The notes: generated by a model not told the origin, from the letters alone. 62,328 bases of DNA from Spirochaetia bacterium (GCA_021413825.1 JAIOPQ010000026.1:1-62328), one strand, 5' to 3'. Positions 42,529 through 52,608 are shown, numbered from the stretch's first letter. Translations and numbers: made by a program.

Positions 42529-43755
42529 CTACATTTCACCCTTCAACAAGTATACCTGCATGGATCCCTTGCCTTTTACATCCACAGATCCGCGGTCTTC
42601 GCATTTAAAACGCGATCCGAGTGCATCGCGAACGCTCTGCGAAATTTGAATTTCACCCACGATTCCATGTGATTCCATCCTGCTCGCTGTGTTCACGGAA
42701 TCCCCCCAGAGATCGTAGATGAACTTATGGCGACCGATCACTCCAGCGACAAGCGGACCGGTATGAATCCCAATGCGTATTTGCATTCCCTGAAACATTT
42801 CAGGTTTTTCTTTTGCCAGTTGTTGCATGCCGAGCGCCATTCGCGCAATATCTTCTGCATGATTGTCCCGGCGAACTGGAACGCCTCCCGCAACCATATA
42901 GGCGTCGCCTATTGTCTTGATTTTTTCCAGGCCATGCTTTTCTGCCAGTAGATCGAACTCAGAGAAAATGCCATCCAGCATTTCTACAATTTGCGCTGCA
43001 TTGCTTATGGCGCTTTGCTTTGTAAAGTTGGCCAGGTCTGCAAATAACACGGTTGCACTTTCAAAATCTTCAGCAATGCGACGGTCGCCCAGTTTGAGTC
43101 GAGCTGCTATGGGTTCGGGAAGAATGTTCAATAGAAGCCTTTCGCTTTTCTCGCGTTCAGCCTGCAAAGCTAATTCCGCCTGACGTTGCACGTTGTAATG
43201 ATAAAACGCGCTGAAGAAGACCACATAGATGATTCCGAATACAACCAGGCCCTGGAGGAAATATAGGTAGAGCCCGGTCGGTTCGACAAAATTGCCAAAC
43301 ACAGACGGATAGACGACCCAGAAAACTGCAGTCGCAAGCGAGAGGCCTGCATGCAGGTACATCCAACGACGATAGCGCGGCGGATAGATGAAGAACGGCA
43401 GATTGCTTCCAGCGAGAATCAAGAACTGGGCGCCCGCCGCACTTCCTGAAAAAGCCATGAGGAGGGAAATGTGCACGATCGTGCAAATGCCAAACAGGAA
43501 TCGCGCCAGAGAGAATTTAGCAAAGCGATTGAACAGGACTACAAGCGGCCAGAGAGCAGAAACTCCTGCCTGAACCAGGATCAGGTAAGCCGATTCCGGA
43601 AGAAAGTGAGCGAGTCCTGGCAGCGTTCCAATATTAATAAAGAAGAATAATACGGCTAGAATGTTCGACGTTTCAATGAACTTACGCTCGTCGGAAAGGG
43701 CTCGGTCCAGACCGCTTTGAATGAGTCGATTGAAGATTTGTTTCAAATAGGCCAT
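42529..43755 (-). CDS. Membrane adenylate cyclase (class III) with N-terminal membrane domain
   Basis: The frame extends to 43878, but the ATG at 43755 (MAYLKQIFNRLIQSG) gives a sensible start, leaving 408 residues. Six hydrophobic segments in residues about 25-185 form a membrane domain (LAVLFFFINIGTLPGLAHFL, YLYFLQGLVVFGIIYVVFFS). A short helix (QAEREKSERLLLNILPEPIA) leads into the class III catalytic domain: VLFADLANFTKQSAISNAA with the first metal Asp, IKTIGDAYMVAGGVPV with Lys and second Asp, FIYDLWGDSVNTASRMESHG with adenine-site Asp and Asn/Arg. This architecture is the common spirochaetal and cyanobacterial type. It is the second cyclase of the window, convergent with plsC. Confidence 0.88.
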   Translation of the reverse strand: MAYLKQIFNRLIQSGLDRALSDERKFIETSNILAVLFFFINIGTLPGLAHFLPESAYLILVQAGVSALWPLVVLFNRFAKFSLARFLFGICTIVHISLLMAFSGSAAGAQFLILAGSNLPFFIYPPRYRRWMYLHAGLSLATAVFWVVYPSVFGNFVEPTGLYLYFLQGLVVFGIIYVVFFSAFYHYNVQRQAELALQAEREKSERLLLNILPEPIAARLKLGDRRIAEDFESATVLFADLANFTKQSAISNAAQIVEMLDGIFSEFDLLAEKHGLEKIKTIGDAYMVAGGVPVRRDNHAEDIARMALGMQQLAKEKPEMFQGMQIRIGIHTGPLVAGVIGRHKFIYDLWGDSVNTASRMESHGIVGEIQISQSVRDALGSRFKCEDRGSVDVKGKGSMQVYLLKGEM

Positions 43756-43962
43756 GGGAGACCGTATCAGGCGGATTCGCGCAAGGCAAACGATTTCTGG
43801 CGCAGTTGCCCGAGGCAAGGCACAGCAAAAATCCATGCAACTACTTTCTCCTGCATATCGGGTAGGCGGGGCAGACACTTAGCTTCGAAAACCATGGGAC
43901 TAATTTGAGCCAATAGCGTAGAATCCATAAAGGCGGGAACGTTAATGCGCCTCGAGGATACC

Positions 43963-45675
43963 ATGCAACACCGATCTAAGAACAGCCAATTGACAATCGG
44001 CATATGGGCGTGCTTAATTTTTGGATTTCTGATTACTATTACGCCAGGTTGCAATTCGCAGGCCGGAGGCAGCAATGCAATGTCCCTGGTGTCGCTGGCC
44101 CTGATGGGCGGATCGCAATCGAACGCAAGTATTGCGCCCCCCGCCGAGGGCGATCTTGATGATATTACAGAAGAAAACAGTGCCCTGTACCTCGGGCCGT
44201 ATAAGCCCATGGTCGCCCGGACCCAGAACATCCAAATGCAGGCTCTACTCTGGGTGCCGCTTCTTCAAAAGACATTTGATATGACGTCACTGGTCCAATG
44301 GGAGTCCTCAGATCCATCGATCGCAACCGTGGACTCTGATGAAGCAATGGGGTTGGTTACTGCGCAGAATCCTGGCGTCGTTACGATTCGAGCCCGCATC
44401 GGTTCGCGGACCGCTAGCCTGGACGTTATTGTGAATAATTTTGCAGAAGCCGGAGTGTTTGCCCTGCCGACTCGCGCGTCAGGCTACGACGGTTTCATGC
44501 GTAGCCTCGCCGTGACGGAAGAAGAAAGGGTTTTTGCTGTCTATGAAAAGGGACCATCTTTGATCACAGAATTCTTTGACGGATCTAAATGGATAAGTTC
44601 GACTATCGATTCACCCCATGTTTGTGGTGAGGGATCTGCTCCCGGCCATGAACTCGTCATCAATCAATCTGGTTCAGCCGCAGTCGTGTACGGTGTTTTC
44701 TCGATAAAGCCAAACCACTGCGGCCAGGATTGGTATCGTTTTGGGATTTCCTATTTTGACGGGAACTCGTGGAAATATTCAACCACCATTCAAGGTAGTC
44801 TATTGTATCAGTGGAGAGGATCACCAGGTTTGCACGTCGAGACGCCGGCATCCGCCATGGATGGAAATGGAATTGTTTATGTAGCGTATCAGGGTGTGGC
44901 CCAGGGTGACGCAGGTCTGTACCATGCCAATCAGCTTCTGATTTCCAGATTCAATCGTTCAGGTCTTATTGATACCGTCTCCTTTCCGGAATCGGTTGGG
45001 GATCTACACGTATCCATTAATTCAAAAAATCAAGTTATGGTTCTTAATACCGCGTCGGGCTCAAGGATTTTTGACGGCCATTCCTGGCAATCCCTGCGGC
45101 TAATCGCGACGGGACGATTCACGGCTCCTGCTTACGTGAAACTAAACGATTCCGGCACAGCGGACTTTCTTTGGTTGGATTACAAGATAGAGCACTATCA
45201 CTACGACGGATCAGTCTGGAGCAATAAAGTCGATGTCAGTGGAGAGATATATGGCTCTGCCGCGGCGGCATCAGACGCCAATGGAAACATTATGATTGTG
45301 TACGAATCTGACCCGAGCTACAGTTCGACCTACAGAATTCGCGGGAATTATTTTAACGGCTCCGTCTGGAGCGCCCCCGGTGACGTCTCAAATCCCACCA
45401 GTCCCGCAACCTCACCCATGATTCCCCAGCTGGTAGCCATTTCAGAGGGACGATTTATTTCGCTTTTCCGTATGACTGCCACAGGAGCCCTGCACGCAAA
45501 TTATTTCGATGGTTCCTGGCATAAGCCGAGCTTGCTCGGGACAACATGGATTCTGGGAGATGCCGTCCTTGCAGCCAGAAGCAACGGCGATATTGCTTTG
45601 TTTGGTATGCTATCATCGTTCCCCCTGGGTTCAGGATGGTCAAACCACCTCGTATTCTTCAATTTCTTCCCGTGA
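43963..45675 (+). CDS. Lipoprotein with BIG2-like domain and repeated DG-W motifs
   Basis: The ATG at 43963 (M7 of the longest frame from 43945) gives a lipoprotein signal IFGFLITITPGC. Residues about 75-155 resemble a BIG2 bacterial Ig-like fold, with WESSDPSIATVDSDEAMGLV followed by TAQNPGVVTIRARIG. From about 170 to the end, the motif Tyr/Phe-aromatic-Asp/Asn-Gly-x-x-Trp recurs about six times (FFDGSKW, YFDGNSW, IFDGHSW, HYDGSVW, YFNGSVW, YFDGSWH) with beta-strand spacing of about 45-100 residues. The pattern suggests a beta-propeller, as in surface glycan-binding or sialidase-like proteins, but no catalytic residues stand out. It is a probable surface-exposed lipoprotein and has no operon partner. 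Confidence 0.78.
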   Translation: MQHRSKNSQLTIGIWACLIFGFLITITPGCNSQAGGSNAMSLVSLALMGGSQSNASIAPPAEGDLDDITEENSALYLGPYKPMVARTQNIQMQALLWVPLLQKTFDMTSLVQWESSDPSIATVDSDEAMGLVTAQNPGVVTIRARIGSRTASLDVIVNNFAEAGVFALPTRASGYDGFMRSLAVTEEERVFAVYEKGPSLITEFFDGSKWISSTIDSPHVCGEGSAPGHELVINQSGSAAVVYGVFSIKPNHCGQDWYRFGISYFDGNSWKYSTTIQGSLLYQWRGSPGLHVETPASAMDGNGIVYVAYQGVAQGDAGLYHANQLLISRFNRSGLIDTVSFPESVGDLHVSINSKNQVMVLNTASGSRIFDGHSWQSLRLIATGRFTAPAYVKLNDSGTADFLWLDYKIEHYHYDGSVWSNKVDVSGEIYGSAAAASDANGNIMIVYESDPSYSSTYRIRGNYFNGSVWSAPGDVSNPTSPATSPMIPQLVAISEGRFISLFRMTATGALHANYFDGSWHKPSLLGTTWILGDAVLAARSNGDIALFGMLSSFPLGSGWSNHLVFFNFFP

Positions 45676-45707
45676 GGGAAGATGAACGAGTGCAATTTCC
45701 ATTCCCC

Positions 45708-45736
45708 TTGACAACTATGCCCGGCTTAAATTTTAT
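45708..45736 (+). promoter_or_regulatory. Sigma-70-type promoter for tRNA-Thr and the downstream cluster
   Basis: A perfect -35 TTGACA (45708-45713) is followed after 17 bases by TTTTAT (45731-45736), four of six matches to TATAAT. The predicted start near 45743 lies about 40 bases before the tRNA-Thr gene. It probably drives both tRNAs and secE-nusG, since no strong terminator is visible before secE. Confidence 0.65.
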
Positions 45737-45782
45737 GGACTTTCCTTTTAACGTGGTGTAAAAGCCGTTTTAAAGGGCGAGT

Positions 45783-45855
45783 GCCCTCTTAGCTCAGTTG
45801 GTAGAGCGCATCCATGGTAAGGATGAGGCCACCAGTTCAAGCCTGGTAGAGGGCT
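45783..45855 (+). tRNA. tRNA-Thr (anticodon GGT)
   Basis: Seven-base acceptor stem GCCCTCT (45783-45789) pairs with AGAGGGC (45848-45854), and base 45855 is the discriminator. The D-arm GCTC...GAGC and T-arm ACCAG/CTGGT with TTCAAGC loop are intact. The anticodon stem CATCC/GGATG closes the loop ATGGTAA, giving anticodon GGT for threonine. CCA is not encoded. tRNA genes upstream of secE-nusG are a common bacterial arrangement. Confidence 0.95.
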
Positions 45856-45860
45856 CAAGA

Positions 45861-45932
45861 AGGCTGGTAGTTCAACGGCTAGAATAGGGGTCTCCAAAAC
45901 CCTAGATGAGAGTTCGATTCTCTCCCGGCCTG
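45861..45932 (+). tRNA. tRNA-Trp (anticodon CCA)
   Basis: The acceptor stem AGGCTGG pairs with CCGGCCT with one G-T pair, and the discriminator is G. The anticodon loop CTCCAAA gives CCA for tryptophan. The T-arm GAGAG/CTCTC with loop TTCGATT is intact. It follows tRNA-Thr by 5 bases and precedes secE by 23, so all are likely cotranscribed. CCA is not encoded. Confidence 0.95.
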
Positions 45933-45955
45933 GAGATTTCAGGGATTTATAGTTT

Positions 45956-46141
45956 ATGGTTAAGTTTCTAAAAGAGAGTCGTGAAGAGTTACGCAAGGTT
46001 GTCTGGCCTTCAAAGGAAGAGGTTGTCAATTCAACCCTGGTCGTGCTGTCGGCGGTCATTTTGATTTCATTATTCTTGTTCGGTGTCGATCGCTTCTTCT
46101 CTGTCCTTTTTGACACACTGGTTCGATTGGGTAGCAGATGA
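45956..46141 (+). CDS. secE: Preprotein translocase subunit SecE
   Basis: Small single-span subunit (61 residues) of the SecYEG channel. The N-terminal amphipathic helix KFLKESREELRKVVWPSKEE contains the conserved Lys-Val-Val-Trp-Pro-Ser segment, and it is followed by the membrane helix STLVVLSAVILISLFLFGVD. Length and sequence are typical of the short bacterial SecE. It lies directly upstream of nusG with a 4-base overlap, the standard order of this conserved cluster. Confidence 0.95.
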   Translation: MVKFLKESREELRKVVWPSKEEVVNSTLVVLSAVILISLFLFGVDRFFSVLFDTLVRLGSR

Positions 46142-46674
46142 TGCTGCAGTGGTACGTTATACGGACTTATTCCGGTCATGAGAATAAGGTTAAGACGAAT
46201 CTTGAAAAGCTCGTCCTGGCCAAGAACATGGCAGGTAAAGTAGGGCAGGTCAATATCCCTACAATTAAAGTCGCTGAAATGAAAGGCGGCAAGAAGCGTG
46301 TTGTAGAAAAGAAATTCATGCCCGGCTACCTTCTGGCAGAGCTGGAAATGACAGACGATCTGCAGTACGCAATTCGCAAGCTCCCTTCGGTAGCTGGTTT
46401 TGTTGGATCACCGGATCCGCAACCACTTACTGCAGATGAGGTTAAGAACCTCATGACAACAGAGGGGGCTGTGGAAGAAGAGCAACCACGCGCACGGATG
46501 CTCTTCTCAGTCGGTGAGACTGTGAAGATTGTAGATGGTCCATTCGCCAACTTCAACGGAGTGGTAGATGAGATCATGCCAGACAAAGGTCGTTTGCGTG
46601 TGAAGGTTGAGATTTTTGGTCAGGCAACTCCAGTTGAGCTGGATTACCTGCAAGTCGCAACCAACGTCAGGTAG
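46138..46674 (+). CDS. nusG: Transcription termination/antitermination factor NusG
   Basis: NusG of 178 residues binds RNA polymerase and links it to Rho or ribosomes. The N-terminal domain begins WYVIRTYSGHENKVKTNLEK and includes KKFMPGYLLAELEMTDDLQY and the conserved VAGFVGSPDPQPLTADEVKN. The C-terminal KOW domain is VKIVDGPFANFNGVVDEIMP followed by GRLRVKVEIFGQATPVELDY. The start ATG overlaps the secE stop, and a second ATG directly follows, so either could be used. It precedes rplK by 31 bases. Confidence 0.96.
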   Translation: MMLQWYVIRTYSGHENKVKTNLEKLVLAKNMAGKVGQVNIPTIKVAEMKGGKKRVVEKKFMPGYLLAELEMTDDLQYAIRKLPSVAGFVGSPDPQPLTADEVKNLMTTEGAVEEEQPRARMLFSVGETVKIVDGPFANFNGVVDEIMPDKGRLRVKVEIFGQATPVELDYLQVATNVR

Positions 46675-46705
46675 TCGCACTTATTGCATTTTATAGAGGA
46701 TTTAG

Positions 46706-47134
46706 ATGGCAACGAAGAAGATCATAACGCAGGTTAAGCTTCAAGTAGAAGCAGGTAAGGCAACTCCAGCGCCTCCAGTTGGTCCGGCTCTCGGTCAGCA
46801 TGGTTTGAATATCATGGAATTCTGCAAGCAGTTCAATGAGCGCACAAAGAACGCAGTTGGAATCAAGATTCCAGTTGTGATTACTGTGTATTCTGATCGC
46901 AGCTTTTCATTTATTACAAAATCGCCTCCGGCAGCACTTCTGATTAAGAAAGAGATGGGAATCGAGTCCGGTTCACCCACTCCTAATAAGACAAAAGTTG
47001 GAACAGTTCAGCGTGCAACGCTCGAAAAGATCGCTGCCATCAAGATGAAGGATCTGAATTGCCATGACATGGACGCTGCTGTGAAAATCCTGACAGGAAC
47101 GTGCAGATCTATGGGCGTTGTGGTGGAGGGCTAA
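46706..47134 (+). CDS. rplK: 50S ribosomal protein L11
   Basis: L11 (142 residues) binds the GTPase-associated region of 23S rRNA. Typical N-terminus [20 protein letters not shown] followed by [14 protein letters not shown], with the flexible Pro helix. The C-terminal rRNA-binding domain includes [20 protein letters not shown] and [21 protein letters not shown] ribosome site GAGGA lies before the ATG. First gene of the rplKAJL group. Confidence 0.97.
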   Translation: MATKKIITQVKLQVEAGKATPAPPVGPALGQHGLNIMEFCKQFNERTKNAVGIKIPVVITVYSDRSFSFITKSPPAALLIKKEMGIESGSPTPNKTKVGTVQRATLEKIAAIKMKDLNCHDMDAAVKILTGTCRSMGVVVEG

Positions 47135-47135
47135 T

Positions 47136-47819
47136 ATGAGCCACGGTAAGAAATACAGAGCAGTTGTCGAAAAAGTCGATCCAACTAAATCATACGAGCC
47201 AATTGAGGCAGCAAAGCTCATGAAAGAGCTGAGCACTTCCAAGTTTGACGGAACAGTCGAAGCTTCTATTAAAATCGGTTATAAATCTCTCCAAAACGTT
47301 CGCGGTATTGTGCGCCTTCCGCACGGTTCCGGTAAAGACGTTCGCGTTCTTGTCTTTGCAAAAGAGGACAAGCAGGCAGAAGCCAAAGCGGCTGGTGCGG
47401 AATTCGTTGGTGGCGTTGAGCTCGTTGAGAAAATCCTCAAAGAGAACTGGACAGACTTCGAGGTGTGCGTTGCAACTCCTGATCTTATGAAAGACGTAGG
47501 TAAGCTTGGTGCTGTCCTGGGGCGTAAAGGCCTCATGCCAAAACCAAAGGCTGGCACGGTTACCACTGAAGTTGGAGCTGCTGTAAAAAACCTGAAGTCC
47601 GGTCAAATGGAATACCGTCCAGATAAGACTGGAGTCGTTCATCTGCGTATTGGTCGTGTATCGTTCCCTCCAGAAAAGATTGAGGAGAACCTGCGCGCAG
47701 TGTTTACGGCTATCACACGTGATAGGCCGTCTGATGCCAAGGGTGAGTACGTAAGAAGCTTCTATATTTCGCCAACGATGGGTCCTTCGGCGCGGGTTAG
47801 TATCCGCTCCATGGTGTAA
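47136..47819 (+). CDS. rplA: 50S ribosomal protein L1
   Basis: L1 of 227 residues, binder of the 23S L1 stalk and, in many bacteria, translational repressor of the L11-L1 mRNA. The frame is open a little further (47118), but the ATG at 47136 with GGAGG upstream gives the normal start MSHGKKYRAVVEKVD. Conserved parts are VRLPHGSGKDVRVLVFAKED and GKLGAVLGRKGLMPKPKAGT followed by the C-terminal RAVFTAITRDRPSDAKGEYV. It begins 2 bases after the rplK stop. Confidence 0.97.
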   Translation: MSHGKKYRAVVEKVDPTKSYEPIEAAKLMKELSTSKFDGTVEASIKIGYKSLQNVRGIVRLPHGSGKDVRVLVFAKEDKQAEAKAAGAEFVGGVELVEKILKENWTDFEVCVATPDLMKDVGKLGAVLGRKGLMPKPKAGTVTTEVGAAVKNLKSGQMEYRPDKTGVVHLRIGRVSFPPEKIEENLRAVFTAITRDRPSDAKGEYVRSFYISPTMGPSARVSIRSMV

Positions 47820-47850
47820 CGGAATTCGTAAGGAATCATAAGGAAAAGTC

Positions 47851-48390
47851 ATGCCAGCAGTAGCAAGTCCAGCAAACAAAGCGAGCGTTCAAGCGCTCAA
47901 AGAAATCCTGGCTCAACACAAGGATTTCGTGGCCACTACATTTTCAGGTCTCAACGTTGTTGAGATGGGTGAGCTTCGCACGGCCGTTCGCGAAAAGCAA
48001 GGCCGCGTAAAAGTCATCAAGAACAATCTGTTTCGCCTGGCGCTCAAGGAATCTCCAGCGCACAAAGATGCTGCGGAAGCAATCGGTGATCAACTGATTG
48101 GTCCAGTTGCAGTCACTTTTGTAGGCGGGGATTTCTCTGCCGCTTCAAAGGCAATTCTGGATTTTTCAAAGAAGATTAACAAGGTATCAATCATCACAGG
48201 ATGTATGGATGGGAAATGCCTGGATAAGGCTGAGGTTCAGGCGATTGCAAATCTGCCGTCTCGCGAACAACTGCTTACTATTATTGGTCGCGGTCTGAAT
48301 ACACCTTCGACCAAGATTGCTATCGGCATGAAAGAGATCATCGCGGGCCTGGCGCGCGGGATCAAAGCCGTTGGCGAGAAGAACGGATAA
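47851..48390 (+). CDS. rplJ: 50S ribosomal protein L10
   Basis: L10 (179 residues) anchors L7/L12 dimers to the ribosome stalk. Conserved N-terminal segment FVATTFSGLNVVEMGELRTA followed by VRVKVIKNNLFRLALK-like sequence, then DQLIGPVAVTFVGGDFSAAS. The C-terminal helix (STKIAIGMKEIIAGLARGIK) binds L12. AAGGAA lies before the ATG. It is cotranscribed with rplL, 46 bases downstream, where L10-L12 autoregulation of the leader is common. Confidence 0.96.
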   Translation: MPAVASPANKASVQALKEILAQHKDFVATTFSGLNVVEMGELRTAVREKQGRVKVIKNNLFRLALKESPAHKDAAEAIGDQLIGPVAVTFVGGDFSAASKAILDFSKKINKVSIITGCMDGKCLDKAEVQAIANLPSREQLLTIIGRGLNTPSTKIAIGMKEIIAGLARGIKAVGEKNG

Positions 48391-48436
48391 CGAATTAGTT
48401 TTTTCATAAAACTGAGAAAGGATAGGAGAAAAGTTT

Positions 48437-48823
48437 ATGTCTGGTACGGATGCACTGCTCGATTCAATCGGGAAGCTCACCCTCATTGAGGCTGCTGAGC
48501 TTGTAAAGAAAATGGAAGAGAAGTTCGGAATCTCGACCGCAGCCCCTGTTGCAGTAGCTGCAGGTCCAGCAGGCGGCGGGGCCGCAGCTGGTGGCGATGC
48601 TGAAGACGCAACGTTCAACGTTGTTCTGAAAGCACATGGCGAAAAGAAGATCGATGTGATCAAAGTTGTTCGCGAAGTTACAGGTCTTGGCCTCAAAGAA
48701 GCCAAAGATCTTGTAGAAAAAGCGGGTTCAGTTGTCAAAGAAGGCCTGAACAAAGCTGCTTCAGACGACCTGAAAAAGAAACTGGAAGCGGTTGGCGCAT
48801 CGGTCGAGCTCAAAGCGGGCTAA
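48437..48823 (+). CDS. rplL: 50S ribosomal protein L7/L12
   Basis: L7/L12 (128 residues) recruits translation factors. N-terminal dimerisation helices ([20 protein letters not shown]), an Ala/Gly-rich hinge ([16 protein letters not shown]) and the C-terminal factor-binding domain [20 protein letters not shown] followed by [25 protein letters not shown] lies in front of the ATG. A hairpin terminator-like element follows before rpoB. Confidence 0.97.
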   Translation: MSGTDALLDSIGKLTLIEAAELVKKMEEKFGISTAAPVAVAAGPAGGGAAAGGDAEDATFNVVLKAHGEKKIDVIKVVREVTGLGLKEAKDLVEKAGSVVKEGLNKAASDDLKKKLEAVGASVELKAG

Positions 48824-48864
48824 TCTTACGTCGCCGATCCGTCATTTAAGTCGGCAAAACAAAG

Positions 48865-48902
48865 AGGGCGGCCCTGTTTGGGGCTCGCCCTGTTTCTTTT
48901 TT
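48865..48902 (+). terminator. Attenuator-like hairpin between rplL and rpoB
   Basis: AGGGCG-GCCC (48865-48874) pairs with GGGC-T-CGCCCT (48881-48891) with one bulged base, followed by GTTTCTTTTTT. This is a Rho-independent terminator shape. In E. coli an attenuator in the same place lowers rpoBC expression relative to ribosomal proteins. Partial read-through is expected, since rpoB starts 38 bases later and no strong separate promoter is evident. Confidence 0.75.
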
Positions 48903-48939
48903 CATGCGCCTTTGTTTAATTCCTGGATAGGAGCATCCC

Positions 48940-51900
48940 GTGTCCCAACAGCATAAATACGTACGTCTCGGCAACATTACTGATTACGATCAAATTCCGG
49001 ATCTAATTGAGATCCAATTTAAATCGTATGACTGGTTCCTCCAGCATTCGGCGGAGGATGATGGCCGAATCATGCAAGGCCTGCAGGCAGTTTTCTCTGA
49101 AACTTTCCCAATCGAAAGTCCAAACGAAGACATGGTTCTTGAATACGTTTCCTATTCACTCGGCGATCCCCGCTGGGATGAAGAAGAATGCAAGAATCGC
49201 GGCACCACGTTTGCAGTTCCACTTAAAGCAATCATTCGTTTGATCAACAAGCTTACGGGAGAAGTCCGTGAGCAATCCGTCTACATGGGCGATCTGCCTG
49301 TTATGACTGAGCAGGGCACGTTTGTAATCAATGGAGCGGAGCGCGTAGTTGTTTCTCAGCTTCACAGAAGTCCTGGTATTTTCTTTTTCTACGACGCTGA
49401 AAAGCGAGTCTACTCTGCACGTGTAATTCCATACCGCGGAAGCTGGCTCGAGCTCGAGCTGGATACTAAAGGTATCATGGTTGCTCGGATCGATCGTAAG
49501 AAAAAGTTTCCTGCAACCCTCCTCCTCAAGGCAATGGGCTATGGCAGCGAAGAAGAAGTTCTCAAACTCTTCTACAAGATTGAATCTTTAAAACTCTCAA
49601 CTCTCGTTGGTAAGGACCTCAAGAAGATCATTGGTCGCAGGTTGGCTGCGCGTGTTCTTAATCCAGAGAGTGATGAGATCATCATGTACGCTGGTGAAAA
49701 AATCAACGAGGATAACCTTGATATCATCAAAGAGATGAAGATCAAAGAGTTGAAACTGTTGATATTCCCCACCGGCAAAGACGATGTAATCATCATCAAC
49801 TGCCTGGAAAAAGAGGGCACAGAAACTCAGGAAGCTGCACTTCAGAAATTCCATTCACTCATGCGCCCTGGTGAACCATTCAACCCGGAAAATGCAAAAG
49901 CAGATCTCAATCGTTTGTTCTTCTCAGAGAAGAGCTACGATCTTGGTGGAGTTGGTCGCTATAAGATCAATAACAAGTTCGCGTATCACAACCCTAAAGA
50001 ATTCAACGGGATCGATACGCGTGCACTTCGCCCGGAAGACATTATCGAAACAATGCGCTATTTCGTGAACCTCATCAACGAGGTTCCAGAATACCACTTC
50101 GATGACATCGATCATCTTGGAAATCGCCGCGTTCGTTCAGTAGGCGAACTTTTGATGAACCAACTTAAAGTTGGTTTTAGCCGGATGGAGCGCGTTGTAA
50201 AAGAACGCATGACTGTCCAGGATATTGACGTCATCACTCCACAGGCTCTGATTTCCATTAAGCCGATCATGGCTGTGATCAACGAATTCTTTGGTTCAAG
50301 CCAACTATCACAGTTCATGGATCAAACCAATCCGCTTGCGGAATTGACGCACAAACGTCGTCTCAACGCACTTGGACCGGGTGGTCTGTCACGTGAGCGT
50401 GCTGGCTTTGAAGTCCGTGATATTCACTACAGCCACTACGGTCGTATGTGTCCGATTGAGACTCCGGAAGGACCGAACATTGGTCTGATTGTTTCAATGA
50501 GTTCTTATTGCCGTGTGAATCCATACGGATTCCTCGAAACTCCGTACCGCAAAGTTGCGGGCGGGAAAGTTTCTGAGAAAATTGAATATCTCACAGCTGA
50601 CATTGAAGAGCGATTCAATGTAGCCCAGGCTAACGCTCCAGTCGGCGACGACGGTGCATTCAAAACTAAATCGGTTAGTTGCCGTAAGCGCGGGGATTTC
50701 CCATTTGTAGGTCCGGAAGAAGTTCAGTATATGGACATGGCGCCGCTTCAAGTTGTGAGCGTTTCTACTTCACTCATTCCATTCCTTGAGCATGATGATG
50801 CAAACCGTGCCCTGATGGGTTCTAACATGCAACGTCAGGCAGTTCCACTTCTTGTGGATGAAGCCCCATATGTCGGAACTGGAATTGAAGAGAAGGCAGC
50901 GTACGATTCAAGAAATTGCATCGTTGCCAAAACAGATGGAACTGTAATTCGTGTAGATTCAAACAAAATCACGATTCGCCCTTCCGGTAAGAAGGAAGAA
51001 GATATTACTTTCACATTGAAGAAATTCAAGCGCTCAAACCAGGGCACTTGCGTGAATCAACGTCCGGTTGCTGTTACATTCAATGCGCCAGCTGACGGAA
51101 AAGTAAAAGTAACATCAGATGCAATCGAGTTCACCGGCGAAGGCGAACCAATCGTATTTAAACTGAAACAGGCAGACATGGATTTCCATGCCGTGGCCAA
51201 AACGGGTCCAGTGAAGCACGGGGATCTGCTTGCAGGTCAGGCGGTTTACGGCGAACACCGCGATGCAGGTGGTCTTCTCAAAAAGAAAGGAACCGTTCTG
51301 GCTGATGGTCATTCAATTGACAACGGTCGCCTGGCGCTCGGCAAAAACGTACTCGTTGCCTTCATGCCATGGGAAGGTTACAACTTTGAGGATGCGATTC
51401 TGATTAGCGAACGCGTCGTAAAAGAAGACGTATTTACATCGATTCACATTGACGAATATGAAATCCAGGCGCGCGAAACAAAGCTTGGCCAGGAAATCAT
51501 CACTCGTGATATTCCAAACCTCAGCGACAAAGCATTCCGTGATCTAGACGAAAACGGTGTGATTCGGGTTGGTGCTGAAGTGAAGTCAGGAGATATCCTG
51601 GTTGGAATGGTTACTCCAAAAGGAGAATCAGATCTTACTCCAGAATACAAATTGCTTCACAGTATCTTTGGCGAAAAAGCTCGCGAAGTTCGCGACACAA
51701 GTCTTCGCATGCCAAACGGCTCAGAAGGCGTTGTAATCGACATTAAGAAATATTCACGCGAAGCCGGAGACGAACTTCCAGCAGGCGTAGAAGCAATGGT
51801 CAAGGTATTCGTCGCTAAAAAGCGCAAGCTTCAAGTGGGCGATAAGATGGCCGGTCGCCATGGTAACAAAGGCGTTGTGGCAAAGGTTCTTCCAGAAGAA

Positions 51901-52608
51901 GATATGCCATTCCTCCAGGATGGAACCATCGTTGACATCGTGCTCAATCCGCTCGGCGTTCCTTCGCGGATGAACATTGGTCAGATCTTTGAAACTATGC
52001 TTGGCTTTGCCGGAAATCGTCTTGGAATCAAGTTTGAAACTCCGGTATTCGATGGTGGTGATGAGCCAATCATTGAGAAACATCTGAAAGAAGCCGGATT
52101 GCCAACAGATTGCAAATTCCAGCTCTATGATGGGCGCAACGGTCTTCCATTTGAAGGCAAAGTATTCTGCGGCTATATCTATATGCTGAAACTGGCTCAC
52201 CTCGTGGATGATAAAATCCATGCGCGTTCAACCGGTCCATACTCACTTGTTACGCAACAGCCACTCGGTGGTAAGGCGCAGTTCGGTGGGCAAAGACTCG
52301 GAGAAATGGAAGTGTGGGCCCTCGAGGCATACGGCGCATCGCATACTCTGCAAGAGCTTCTAACTGTGAAGTCTGATGATATGCTCGGGCGTGCCCGTAT
52401 CTACGAAGCTATTGTAAAAGGCGTGCACAGTATCCGTGCAGGTGTTCCAGAATCGTTCAACGTTCTTATGCAAGAACTGCGCGGTCTGGCACTGGACGTT
52501 GCACTCTACAACCAGCAAGACGAACGTGTCGAACTCTCAGAGATCGAAGACGAGCTCGGTCGCGGTGGTCGTAGAAACAAGATCAAGATCGAAACAATCG
52601 AGAAGTGA
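48940..52608 (+). CDS. rpoB: DNA-directed RNA polymerase subunit beta
   Basis: RpoB of 1222 residues, GTG start with GATAGGAG upstream. Conserved blocks are present, including the rifampicin pocket [20 protein letters not shown] followed by [19 protein letters not shown], and at the end [20 protein letters not shown] followed by [18 protein letters not shown]. Residue 476 is Asn (in [11 protein letters not shown]) where E. coli has Ser531. Spirochaetes with this Asn are known for intrinsic rifampicin resistance, so resistance is expected here, though not proven. A hairpin lies between this gene and rpoC. Confidence 0.98.
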   Translation: MSQQHKYVRLGNITDYDQIPDLIEIQFKSYDWFLQHSAEDDGRIMQGLQAVFSETFPIESPNEDMVLEYVSYSLGDPRWDEEECKNRGTTFAVPLKAIIRLINKLTGEVREQSVYMGDLPVMTEQGTFVINGAERVVVSQLHRSPGIFFFYDAEKRVYSARVIPYRGSWLELELDTKGIMVARIDRKKKFPATLLLKAMGYGSEEEVLKLFYKIESLKLSTLVGKDLKKIIGRRLAARVLNPESDEIIMYAGEKINEDNLDIIKEMKIKELKLLIFPTGKDDVIIINCLEKEGTETQEAALQKFHSLMRPGEPFNPENAKADLNRLFFSEKSYDLGGVGRYKINNKFAYHNPKEFNGIDTRALRPEDIIETMRYFVNLINEVPEYHFDDIDHLGNRRVRSVGELLMNQLKVGFSRMERVVKERMTVQDIDVITPQALISIKPIMAVINEFFGSSQLSQFMDQTNPLAELTHKRRLNALGPGGLSRERAGFEVRDIHYSHYGRMCPIETPEGPNIGLIVSMSSYCRVNPYGFLETPYRKVAGGKVSEKIEYLTADIEERFNVAQANAPVGDDGAFKTKSVSCRKRGDFPFVGPEEVQYMDMAPLQVVSVSTSLIPFLEHDDANRALMGSNMQRQAVPLLVDEAPYVGTGIEEKAAYDSRNCIVAKTDGTVIRVDSNKITIRPSGKKEEDITFTLKKFKRSNQGTCVNQRPVAVTFNAPADGKVKVTSDAIEFTGEGEPIVFKLKQADMDFHAVAKTGPVKHGDLLAGQAVYGEHRDAGGLLKKKGTVLADGHSIDNGRLALGKNVLVAFMPWEGYNFEDAILISERVVKEDVFTSIHIDEYEIQARETKLGQEIITRDIPNLSDKAFRDLDENGVIRVGAEVKSGDILVGMVTPKGESDLTPEYKLLHSIFGEKAREVRDTSLRMPNGSEGVVIDIKKYSREAGDELPAGVEAMVKVFVAKKRKLQVGDKMAGRHGNKGVVAKVLPEEDMPFLQDGTIVDIVLNPLGVPSRMNIGQIFETMLGFAGNRLGIKFETPVFDGGDEPIIEKHLKEAGLPTDCKFQLYDGRNGLPFEGKVFCGYIYMLKLAHLVDDKIHARSTGPYSLVTQQPLGGKAQFGGQRLGEMEVWALEAYGASHTLQELLTVKSDDMLGRARIYEAIVKGVHSIRAGVPESFNVLMQELRGLALDVALYNQQDERVELSEIEDELGRGGRRNKIKIETIEK

